Assembly: GCA_023433825.1 (NCBI GenBank)
Contig: JAEYTU010000320.1
Coordinates: forward strand, 1-5,569
Direction of reading: 5' to 3'
DNA length: 5,569 nucleotides
Source of the DNA: Planctomycetota bacterium
Lineage (GTDB): Bacteria > Planctomycetota > UBA1135 > UBA2386
Shown here: positions 1-5,569 of the stretch, piece by piece
How positions within the stretch are numbered: the stretch's first letter is position 1
How the letters are laid out: each line of letters starts with the position of its first letter
Translations under genes and position numbers: made by a program
The notes under the pieces: model-generated
Databases searched by the model: none
Seen by the model: the letters and a program-made list of their open reading frames with translations, nothing else
Told to the model about the DNA's origin: nothing

Positions 1-347
1 CCTTGGCGGTACCCGAGCCGCCAAGGGATTCGCGCGAGAAACGACGGCAGGGCGGCGGCGAGCGAGTTCGGCAGGACGATGGCCAGGTCGAACGCGCCGT
101 CCCGGAGTTCACGCGTCTGTGCCATCAGCGCGCCGAGTCCGCCGCGTGGCGCATCGAGGATCCGGTCGAACGCCTTCGATCCGTGCAGCAGTGGCTTCAG
201 GTACCGGCGGACGCCCAGTGCGATCTCGGCGTGCGGGTACGCCGCACGAATTCGTTCGAAGCTCGCCGTCGCCATGACGAGATCACCGACCCAGTTCGGT
301 CCGCGGACGAAGATCTTCGTCGGCGGTGTCGGCAGTCGCGCACGCAT
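1..347 (-). CDS. waaF: ADP-heptose:LPS heptosyltransferase (WaaF-like), 5' part only
   Basis: Read on the minus strand from the ATG at 347, this gives 115 residues that match the N-terminal Rossmann half of lipopolysaccharide heptosyltransferase II. What I see: the hallmark GPNWVGD (residues 16-22) followed by LVMA, then RIRAAYPHAEI (32-42), a strand and basic segment with LKPLL (50-54), and FDLAIVLPNSLAAAL (86-100) followed by the IPWRLGYR segment (107-114). These align in order with E. coli WaaF (GPSWVGDMMM, YPQA, CRPLL, YVLPNSFKSAL, IPHRTGWRGE). The family is GT-B fold, GT9, and transfers heptose from ADP-heptose onto the inner core of LPS on the cytoplasmic face of the inner membrane. The C-terminal half with the nucleotide-sugar site lies outside the window, so specificity (WaaF against WaaC or another GT9 member) rests on the N-terminal motifs. 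The frame is open upstream of the ATG but shows no family homology there. No clear Shine-Dalgarno precedes the start. It is divergent from tex, with 153 bases between the two start codons. Confidence 0.9.
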   Translation of the reverse strand, partial: MRARLPTPPTKIFVRGPNWVGDLVMATASFERIRAAYPHAEIALGVRRYLKPLLHGSKAFDRILDAPRGGLGALMAQTRELRDGAFDLAIVLPNSLAAALPSFLARIPWRLGYRQ

Positions 348-500
348 GGCGCGCTTGTAGCAGCATCCGCGCGCACGACGAAGGTTCGCGACGGTTCTCC
401 GGCCAAGTGGCGGTGTCGACGCCGGGTGGTATGGTTGCCGCCCTCCATCGCGACCGAACGCCACCTCGCAACCGTCGCGCCCTTCCACCTGCCGCGCCCG
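348..500. other. Divergent intergenic region waaF / tex
   Basis: These 153 bases separate the two divergent start codons and must hold the promoters of both genes unless one is transcribed from further away. On the plus strand there is a TA-rich hexamer and a GC-rich element (listed separately). No convincing -35/-10 pair is visible for waaF on the minus strand, and no Shine-Dalgarno sequence is visible before either start. A 6-bp inverted repeat (CGCGAC at 449-454, GTCGCG at 474-479, 19-base loop) lies in the presumed tex leader but is too short to interpret in DNA this GC-rich. Confidence 0.6.
430..444 (+). promoter_or_regulatory. Candidate promoter of tex (TATGGT plus TTGCCGCCCT element)
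   Basis: TATGGT (430-435) fits the TAnnnT pattern of a -10 box, and TTGCCGCCCT (435-444) overlaps it. The same 10 bases follow TAcc in front of the secreted-protein gene at 3531-3540. The element ends 56 bases before the tex ATG, and the corresponding distance at the other gene is 52 bases. No good -35 hexamer is found 16-18 bases upstream. The shared word and spacing are seen directly; promoter function is inferred. A short leader of about 58 bases would result. Confidence 0.45.
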
Positions 501-3320
501 ATGGCCCCCGACTCCATCCTGCATCGTCTCGAAGCCGAGTTCGACATTCCCTCGGAACCTCTGCGCGCGACCGTGGCCTTGCTCGAAGCTGGCGCGACCC
601 CGCAATACGTCGACTACTACTGTCGACCGGAGACCGGAAACCTCGGGGAGGAACGAATCGCGTCGCTGCTCGAGCGGCTGCAGTTCTTGACCGAACTGGA
701 GGCGCGCAAGCAGTCGATCCTCGAACAGGCTGCGCAACGCGGCGCGGATCTGTCCGCACTCGCGGCGCGGCTCGAGGATGTCGTCGATCAAGACGTGCTC
801 GACGACGTCTACCAGACGTTCCGTCCGAAGCGCGCGGGCAGCGAAGGCCGCAAGGCCGAGGAGAAGGGACTCGGCCCGCTCGCGCTCGCGATCCTGCATC
901 GCACGCTCGGCGACGAGACGCCGATGGCGGCAGCCGAGGCATACCGCGACGAGGCGAAGGGCCTCGGAACGGTCGAAGCCGTGCTCGAGGGCGTCACGCA
1001 CATCCTCGCCGAGCAGTTCGCCGCCGATCCCGAACTCCGCGATCAGATTCGGCGCGAACTCGGGAGCGGGAATCTGAAGGCGACCGCCGTCGCCCCGGAT
1101 CGCAAGGGCGCGCAGCGTTACCGCGAGTTCTTCGCGTTCGAGGAACCGGTCAAACGGATCCCGCCGCAGCGAATGCTCGCACTCCGCCGCGCCGAACGGG
1201 AAGGCATCGTGCAGCTGCGGCTGACGCTGCCGGAGGGCCGGGCGCTCGAGTTGATGCGCGCACGCTTCGCAGCCGACCTCAGCCCCGACTCACCGCTCGC
1301 AGCGTTCCTCGACGTCGTCTTCCAATACGCCTACGAGTCGCGGCTCTACCGCGCCTGCGAAGAAGACGTTCGTCGTCACGCGAAGGAGAAGGCCGACCGT
1401 GAGACGGTCCGCAATCACCTGCGAAACCTGCGCGCGCAACTGCTGGCCGCGCCCCTCGGCGCGAAGAAGGCGATGGCGCTGCGCGCATCGGGCAAGATCG
1501 CGTGGCTCGTCGTGCTCGCCGAGGACGGTTCGATCGCGACGCGCACGGTGCTGCCACTGACGGCCGAAGGCCTCGAAGCCGCGCCTGCCGACGACGCAGC
1601 GGAGGCGACGACGGCAGCGACGGACGCCCCCACCGAGCCGGCCTCGGGGGCGAGCGAGTCGACCAGCGCCAGCGAGACGCCCGGCGGCGAGACAGGGGGC
1701 AGCGAGACCGGTGGCATCGGGACGAACGAGAAGTCGGACACGGCAGATTCGACCGAGGCTGCCGCACCGGACACGGAAGCGCAGCCCGCCGCGGCTCCGA
1801 CGCCCGAAGAAGCCGGCCATCGTGCGAGCGCCGTCGACGAGATCGTTCGGATCCTCGCGACCGAGCGTCCCGAGGGCATCGCGTTGCCGCACGGCCGACG
1901 CCACGACCTCGCCGCCGACCTGCTCCGCCAGGCATTGGCGAAGCTGCCGGACTACCGGCCGATCGTCGTCACGATCGAAGAAGCGCCCTCCGCCATCCAT
2001 GCAACGACGCCGGCAGGACGCCGCGGCCTTGGCGGCACCGACGCCGGACTTCGCACGACGGTCAGCCTCGCGCGCCGGCTCCAAGATCCGCTGCGCGAAC
2101 TCGTCGCGATGGACATCCGCGCGCTGTGCATCGGCGCCGGGATTCCGTGGAACGAACTGCACCAGGGCCTGCTGACTCGCCATCTCGATGCGTGGATCGG
2201 CTCGGCATTGTGCTTGGTCAGCGTCGACCTGAACCGCGTCGATGCGGACGAACTCGAGCGGTTGCCCGGATTCAGCAAGGAACTCGTCAAGGCGACACTC
2301 GAAACGCGCCAGAAGTCGGGCGGATTCCGCTCGCTCGCCGCTTGGCGCGATGCGCTCGGCGTCGACGAGACGACGTTCCGGAACGTCGCCGGATTCCTTC
2401 GCGTCTACGGCGGCGACGAGCCGCTCGACGCGACCGGCATGCACCCGGCGAACTACGAGATCGCGCACGCGATCGCCGAACAGCGCGGCGTTCCGACGGC
2501 CGAGTTGCTCGGCGCTTCGTTGCGTGATGTCGAGCTCGAGCCGTTGGTCGCGAAGGGCTACCCGCGCGGTCGCGTTCTCGACGTCCTGCACTACCTCGCC
2601 AACGTCGGACGGGATCCGCGTGGTGAACTGGTGGGCGTCCGCAACGAAGGCCTGACCAGCTTCGACGACCTGAAGCCAGACCTGGAGCTGCGCGGTCGCG
2701 TCACGAACCTCGCCGACTTCGGCGCGTTCATCGATCTCGGCCTCGGCCACGACGGACTCGTCCACGTCTCCGAGATCCACGGCAGTCGGCGTGGGCCTGG
2801 CGATCAACAACTTCGCGTCGGGGAAGTGATCACGGTCTACGTCCTGCGCGTCGAGCCGAAGGACAAGCGGATCAGCCTTTCGATGCATCGACCCCGCCAC
2901 CTCGTCGAGAATCGCTCGGCGACGCTGGGCGAGCGGATGGCCAGCCGTGGCGCGGGACGCAGTGGTGCGGGCGATGGCCGCCGTGGTCCGCGCGAGCGGG
3001 GTCCGGAGCGCCAAGAGCCGGTCGTGCAGAATCGCGCGGCACGGGCCCCCGACCGGCGACGCGGCGTCAAGCGCGGCATGCCGAACCGACCGAAGCACGC
3101 CGGCGGCGACGACCGTTCGCGTGGCGGCGGCGACCGCGAACGTTCGAACGACTTCCGCGGCCCACGCGGCCCGATGCGCGAGGGCGGCCAGCCGCGCGTC
3201 ATCACCGTCGAGAGCAGTCGCCCGAACGCCGAATCGCTCGGCCACAAGGGCGAGATGCGTTCGCTGTCGGCGCTGCGTGGACTGCTCGCGAAGGGCGACA
3301 CGAAAGACGACACGAACTGA
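501..3320 (+). CDS. tex: Divergent Tex-family protein (Tex N-domain, split YqgF fold, HhH, S1, RG-rich tail)
   Basis: A 939-residue Tex/YhgF-family protein; typical Tex is about 770-800 residues. Domains in order: helical Tex N-domain (about 8-300) with VALLEAGATPQYVDYY (25-40), FRPKR (107-111) and FFAFEEPVKRIPPQR (210-224); a YqgF/RuvC-like fold (about 322-570) with the well kept SLARRLQDPL (522-531); helix-hairpin-helix (about 575-640) with VDLNRVDADELERLPGF and GGFRSL; the segment starting GDEPLD; an S1 domain (about 724-798) with RVTNLADFGAFIDLG and DGLVHVSEI, ending ISLSM. Tex proteins bind RNA or single-stranded nucleic acid through S1 and affect transcription or RNA turnover in the cytoplasm. 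Oddities: LDPGxRTG of the YqgF fold is LRASGKIA here (327-334), SEAGASVYSAS is changed (493-503), and ARYRKE of the N-domain reads DYYCRPE. An 81-residue acidic insert (359-439) and a basic RG-rich tail (799-939) are extra. The ATG at 501 is chosen because homology begins within the next ten residues; no Shine-Dalgarno is visible. The family call is firm, but equivalence to canonical Tex is not. Confidence 0.93.
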   Translation: MAPDSILHRLEAEFDIPSEPLRATVALLEAGATPQYVDYYCRPETGNLGEERIASLLERLQFLTELEARKQSILEQAAQRGADLSALAARLEDVVDQDVLDDVYQTFRPKRAGSEGRKAEEKGLGPLALAILHRTLGDETPMAAAEAYRDEAKGLGTVEAVLEGVTHILAEQFAADPELRDQIRRELGSGNLKATAVAPDRKGAQRYREFFAFEEPVKRIPPQRMLALRRAEREGIVQLRLTLPEGRALELMRARFAADLSPDSPLAAFLDVVFQYAYESRLYRACEEDVRRHAKEKADRETVRNHLRNLRAQLLAAPLGAKKAMALRASGKIAWLVVLAEDGSIATRTVLPLTAEGLEAAPADDAAEATTAATDAPTEPASGASESTSASETPGGETGGSETGGIGTNEKSDTADSTEAAAPDTEAQPAAAPTPEEAGHRASAVDEIVRILATERPEGIALPHGRRHDLAADLLRQALAKLPDYRPIVVTIEEAPSAIHATTPAGRRGLGGTDAGLRTTVSLARRLQDPLRELVAMDIRALCIGAGIPWNELHQGLLTRHLDAWIGSALCLVSVDLNRVDADELERLPGFSKELVKATLETRQKSGGFRSLAAWRDALGVDETTFRNVAGFLRVYGGDEPLDATGMHPANYEIAHAIAEQRGVPTAELLGASLRDVELEPLVAKGYPRGRVLDVLHYLANVGRDPRGELVGVRNEGLTSFDDLKPDLELRGRVTNLADFGAFIDLGLGHDGLVHVSEIHGSRRGPGDQQLRVGEVITVYVLRVEPKDKRISLSMHRPRHLVENRSATLGERMASRGAGRSGAGDGRRGPRERGPERQEPVVQNRAARAPDRRRGVKRGMPNRPKHAGGDDRSRGGGDRERSNDFRGPRGPMREGGQPRVITVESSRPNAESLGHKGEMRSLSALRGLLAKGDTKDDTN

Positions 3321-3357
3321 CGGAGGCGCGCGCGGGCGCTGCGCACGTCGTCGCGGA

Positions 3358-3416
3358 CGCTGGCCGGTCGACGGCGTGAGGACTCCTTCAGGCCAGCGCG
3401 ATCACGCCGTCGATCG
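3358..3416 (+). terminator. Inverted repeats downstream of tex, possible terminator
   Basis: A long stem can form between 3365-3379 and 3402-3416: 15 pairs with one G-U, of which the core CGACGGCGTGA / TCACGCCGTCG is perfect, with a 22-base loop. A second stem (CGCTGGCC at 3358-3365 with GGCCAGCG at 3391-3398) uses the loop and cannot coexist with the first, because the arms interleave with no linker. It begins 38 bases after the tex stop codon, a normal place for a terminator, but no T-run follows, so Rho-independent termination in the E. coli sense is not shown. A protein-binding site is the alternative. Confidence 0.45.
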
Positions 3417-3526
3417 CGGGAATCGTTCCGCGAACGCGGTGCGGCGGGCCGGGCCGCGGAGCTTTCGCTGCTTGCAAGGGCACGCGGACGCCTCTATCTC
3501 CGTCGAACCTCGCGCGGTGAGTTCTC

Positions 3527-3540
3527 TACCTTGCCGCCCT
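3527..3540 (+). promoter_or_regulatory. Candidate promoter of the secreted-protein gene (TACCTT plus GCCGCCCT)
   Basis: TACCTT (3527-3532) fits TAnnnT and is followed directly by GCCGCCCT. The ten bases 3531-3540 are identical to 435-444 in front of tex. The element ends 52 bases before the ATG at 3593. No recognisable -35 hexamer is present. If TACCTT is a -10 box, transcription would start at about 3539, exactly where an 8-bp stem-loop begins. Confidence 0.45.
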
Positions 3541-3560
3541 GTGCCGGTGAGTCGGCACAG
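3539..3560 (+). promoter_or_regulatory. Perfect 8-bp stem-loop in the leader of the secreted-protein gene
   Basis: CTGTGCCG (3539-3546) and CGGCACAG (3553-3560) are exact reverse complements around the 6-base loop GTGAGT. The structure lies just after the candidate -10 box and ends 32 bases before the start codon. It could be a stabilising 5'-terminal hairpin of the mRNA or, as DNA, an operator for a dimeric regulator. The repeat is seen; both roles are inferred. Confidence 0.5.
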
Positions 3561-3578
3561 TTCGCATCCCTGCTCCCC

Positions 3579-3583
3579 GGAGA
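3579..3583 (+). promoter_or_regulatory. Ribosome binding site of the secreted-protein gene
   Basis: GGAGA with 9 bases to the ATG at 3593 is the only clear Shine-Dalgarno-like sequence in the window and supports that start. It forms the left half of the 10-base palindrome GGAGATCTCC (3579-3588). Confidence 0.65.
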
Positions 3584-3592
3584 TCTCCTCCC

Positions 3593-4807
3593 ATGCAGTT
3601 CCGATCCACGACCGGCCTGTCCGTCTTCCTGTTGGCCACGACCGCTGTCGCGCAATCCTACGTCGGGGAAGGCCCTGGCGTCGTCGTCGCGCAAGCGCCA
3701 TCCACGCGCATCACGAACGCGGTTCTCGGCAACGGCGTCACTGAAATCGCGCAGATCCTGCTCGTCCCCCATCCATCACTCGGTTCGAACGTCTACTACG
3801 GCTGCTTCACCGTGCGCCGCACGGGTGGCACCGGTGGATGGGATGGAATGACCGGCATCTTCGACAACAACACCGGCACGTTCACGAAGAACAACGACGT
3901 CGACGGGCTGAACTCGACCGGCGACGAGTTCGCAGCGACGGTGACTCCCGACCTGCTGACGTTCGCGATGGACACACCGACCGGTGCGATCTACGCGACT
4001 CGCGCCGCGACGACGGGTGCCTTCAGCGCGGCAGCGCCGATCACCGGAGCGGGCGGTGGCTACATCGACCCGCAGTTCGCGCAGGTGAACGGCCAGTCCG
4101 TGCTGTTGTTCGTCTCGGGGACCAACCTCGGAATCGGTGACTTCAATCGGACGAGCGGCGCCGTGACGAACGTGCGCGTGCTGGTCACGAACCCGCTCGG
4201 CTCCGGTTGCCACTCGCCGAGCCCGATGAGCGACCTGACCGGTGAGTCCCGCGCGCTGATCTTCTCGGCGCAGATTCCCGGCTTCTCGTCGAACGCGTGG
4301 TTCACGTCGTCGCTCGACGACTCGACGCCGAAGTTCGAAGTCGCCAGCTCGACGACGTGGCTCGCGAACCCGGACGCCAACGGCGGCACGCTGACCTACG
4401 CCGAAGCCGTCGGCGCGACCTATGCCGGCCCACCGCTCGAAGTCGGCGTCGTCGCCCTCAGCTCGGGCGTGATCCCGGCCGCTGGCGGCAACCTGAACCT
4501 GACGCTGTTCGCGCCGCAGCGGACGGCCGCGGAGACGCAGTACATCGGGTCCGCGGTGATCGGCCTGCTCGGAACGGCCGGCATCTCGGTGCCTGGGTTC
4601 TTCGGGTCGCCGATCTCGCTGAGCGTCACGAGCTTCCTCGTGCCGCTGCCGTCCGCGCCGGTCGACCGCGCGTCCGGAACCTTCGGCTACAACCTCCCGA
4701 TCGGCGGCATGCCGCTCGGCGCGCAGTTCCACGCGATGCCGCTGCTGATCGACCTGACGGCGAACCGGCTGTACTTCGGCAACACGGCGTACATCAACGT
4801 TCGCTGA
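3593..4807 (+). CDS. Secreted protein of unknown function, propeller-like repeats
   Basis: A 404-residue protein I cannot assign to a named family. A Sec signal peptide is clear: R4, hydrophobic core 8-20 (GLSVFLLATTAVA), and an AVA/QS signal peptidase I site after residue 20, leaving about 384 mature residues. There is no lipobox and no C-terminal anchor or sorting motif. The mature chain is rich in Gly, Ser, Thr, Ala and Asn. Its middle part repeats a pattern like PD40/TolB-type propeller blades: DEFAATVTPDLLTFAMDTP...GAIYATRA (111-138), GYIDPQFAQVNGQSVLLFVSG (156-176), HSPSPMSDLTGESRALIFSAQ (207-227), LANPDANGGTLTYAEAV (257-273). The last 105 residues or so look like a separate beta domain ending LYFGNTAYINVR, similar in style to C-terminal modules of many planctomycete secreted proteins. 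Only two cysteines are present (71 and 206), which could form a disulfide after export. The start is supported by the signal peptide and GGAGA. The role is unknown; a binding or surface protein is possible. Confidence 0.85.
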   Translation: MQFRSTTGLSVFLLATTAVAQSYVGEGPGVVVAQAPSTRITNAVLGNGVTEIAQILLVPHPSLGSNVYYGCFTVRRTGGTGGWDGMTGIFDNNTGTFTKNNDVDGLNSTGDEFAATVTPDLLTFAMDTPTGAIYATRAATTGAFSAAAPITGAGGGYIDPQFAQVNGQSVLLFVSGTNLGIGDFNRTSGAVTNVRVLVTNPLGSGCHSPSPMSDLTGESRALIFSAQIPGFSSNAWFTSSLDDSTPKFEVASSTTWLANPDANGGTLTYAEAVGATYAGPPLEVGVVALSSGVIPAAGGNLNLTLFAPQRTAAETQYIGSAVIGLLGTAGISVPGFFGSPISLSVTSFLVPLPSAPVDRASGTFGYNLPIGGMPLGAQFHAMPLLIDLTANRLYFGNTAYINVR

Positions 4808-4813
4808 TCGGCC

Positions 4814-4833
4814 GAGTGCAGTTACTGCGACTC
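4814..4833 (+). terminator. Small stem-loop after the secreted-protein gene
   Basis: GAGTGCAG (4814-4821) pairs with CTGC-G-ACTC (4825-4833), leaving one bulged G and a 3-base loop. It starts 7 bases after the stop codon. No T-run follows, so it is only a weak terminator candidate; it may equally be a 3'-end stabilising hairpin or chance. Confidence 0.25.
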
Positions 4834-4900
4834 GCCTCGACCGCACCGCGAGCACCCGCCGAACGCGCGGGCTCGCGGTCGCTGGTCAACTGACCCGCCG

Positions 4901-5569
4901 ATGGCTGGTGTCGGCGAGCAGATCCTGGTGGTCGACCGCGCCGCTCGCTTCGGCGGCGATTGGCCGCAGGGGTTCCACCCGATGCGCGGCGGCAACGCCC
5001 AACGTTTCCTGACGGCTCTCGCGACGGACGCGTTCGCCGTCGACCGCGCGACGGCAGAGCGGAACCCGGCGTGGAAGCAGCCGATCCCGTACTGCGTGAC
5101 GCGGTGCGGCGGCGATGTGCTGTTCGTCCGCAGACTGAAGCGACAGTCCGAGTCCCGACTGCACGATCTGTGGTCGTGCGGCATCGGCGGGCACGTCCAT
5201 CCGGACGACCAACGAAGTGCTGCCCGAGGCGTCCGCGTACCCAGTGATCTCTGGGTCGATGCGCTTCGACGAGAGCTCGACGAGGAGCTGATCTTGGCGC
5301 CGCATGCGGGACAACCCAGGTTCCTGGGGCTGCTGAACGACGACTCGACCGAAGTCGGCCGCGTGCACTTCGGCCTGGTCTTCGACCTACCGGTCGAGAG
5401 CGGCGCGTTCCTCGGCGTCCGCGAAATTCACAAGATGTGCGGCGACTTCGTTCCGGTGCTCAGACCGGGCGTCCGGCACCTTCCGGAGCGGGTTGTCGGA
5501 TCGAAAACCCTGTGGCAAGATCCGCCGCGCTTCGAGTCCTGGACGACGATCTTGATCGATGCTCTGCCG
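4901..5569 (+). CDS. Nudix hydrolase, COG4112-like predicted phosphoesterase, 3' end missing
   Basis: The frame runs open from the ATG at 4901 to the right edge, giving 223 residues without a stop. It matches the MutT/Nudix group known as predicted phosphoesterase COG4112: EQILVVDR at the start (6-13), KQPIPYCV (59-66), ESRLHDLWSCGIGGHVHPDD (84-103), the Nudix helix, then FLGLLNDDSTEVGRVHFGLVFDL (141-163). The Nudix box reads G110-x5-D116-x7-R124-E125-L126-D127-E128-E129-L130-I131-L132. The metal-binding REL-x-EE core is intact, while the first Glu of the consensus is Asp and the Gly of EExG is Ile. Nudix enzymes cleave nucleoside diphosphates linked to another group with Mg2+; the substrate here is unknown. 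The start is unambiguous, since the in-frame stretch back to the preceding stop holds no ATG, GTG or TTG. No Shine-Dalgarno is seen. It lies 93 bases after the secreted-protein gene and may be read through from it, as no promoter-like element is visible in the gap. Confidence 0.88.
   Translation, partial: MAGVGEQILVVDRAARFGGDWPQGFHPMRGGNAQRFLTALATDAFAVDRATAERNPAWKQPIPYCVTRCGGDVLFVRRLKRQSESRLHDLWSCGIGGHVHPDDQRSAARGVRVPSDLWVDALRRELDEELILAPHAGQPRFLGLLNDDSTEVGRVHFGLVFDLPVESGAFLGVREIHKMCGDFVPVLRPGVRHLPERVVGSKTLWQDPPRFESWTTILIDALP

Noticed and set aside
3..500. Open upstream extension of the tex frame by 166 codons
   Set aside because: Bases 1-347 clearly encode the heptosyltransferase on the other strand, the extension has Arg-rich shadow composition, and Tex homology begins just after the ATG at 501.
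1290..3245. A 651-codon open frame on the minus strand inside tex
   Set aside because: It is antisense to well-conserved HhH and S1 coding sequence. Its composition is what the reverse strand of high-GC codons gives, and I see no domain motifs in it.
3358..3416. H-type pseudoknot formed by both stems behind tex together
   Set aside because: The first arms of the two stems abut with no linker, so no loop could cross the 14-15 bp second stem. The stems must be alternatives.
3424..3436. Short hairpin CGTTC-CGC-GAACG
   Set aside because: Only 5 bp with a 3-base loop in very GC-rich DNA; likely chance.
2947..3744. A plus-strand open frame bridging the end of tex and the intergenic region
   Set aside because: It is an Arg/Ala/Ser-rich shadow of the tex tail in another frame, and it covers the inverted repeats and promoter candidate.
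3776..4855. A 359-codon open frame on the minus strand over the secreted-protein gene
   Set aside because: Its product is almost wholly Arg, Ala, Val, Asp and Glu with no motifs, while the plus strand has a signal peptide, ribosome site and natural protein composition.
4808..4900. In-frame continuation between the secreted protein and the Nudix gene, as a readthrough fusion
   Set aside because: The two genes share a frame and no stop lies between 4808 and 4900, but one gap in three would do this by chance. The Nudix homology starts at its own ATG, and a signal-peptide protein fused to a cytoplasmic Nudix enzyme makes little sense.
1..5569. CRISPR array, transposon ends, tRNA/rRNA, toxin-antitoxin or defence island
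   Set aside because: No regularly spaced repeats, no transposase or terminal repeats, no tRNA-like or rRNA-like sequence and no small paired genes are visible. The gene content is housekeeping plus one orphan secreted protein.

Overview
The window is high-GC DNA of an ordinary bacterial chromosome, with long spurious open frames on both strands. It holds two whole genes and two genes cut by the window edges. The presence of an LPS heptosyltransferase indicates an outer membrane. Poor Shine-Dalgarno signals at three of four starts, a divergent Tex paralogue with an RG-rich tail, and a secreted orphan protein of planctomycete style suggest a Planctomycetota or similar lineage. That taxonomic call is an inference from style, not from a marker gene.

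Layout: (1) bases 1-347, minus strand, the first 115 codons of a WaaF-type ADP-heptose:LPS heptosyltransferase, running off the left edge. (2) 348-500, a divergent intergenic region with a candidate promoter for the next gene. (3) 501-3320, plus strand, a 939-residue Tex-family RNA/nucleic-acid-binding protein. It has the usual order Tex N-domain, YqgF fold, HhH and S1, but the conserved first strand of the YqgF fold is degraded, an 81-residue acidic low-complexity insert splits that fold, and a 140-residue RG-rich tail follows S1. (4) 3321-3592, an intergenic region with a strong inverted repeat behind tex, then a candidate promoter and a leader stem-loop. (5) 3593-4807, plus strand, a 404-residue secreted protein of unknown function with propeller-like repeats and a C-terminal beta domain. 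(6) 4808-4900, a short gap with a small stem-loop. (7) 4901-5569, plus strand, a Nudix hydrolase of the COG4112 type, running off the right edge.

The four genes do not form an evident pathway. WaaF works in the cell envelope, Tex in RNA metabolism or transcription, the third product is exported, and the Nudix enzyme is probably a cytoplasmic housecleaning hydrolase. The strongest leads are the divergent Tex architecture and a 10-base identical element (TTGCCGCCCT) next to a TA-rich hexamer, found 52-56 bases before both complete genes. I see no mobile element, CRISPR array, tRNA or rRNA, and nothing that amounts to a multi-gene novel system.
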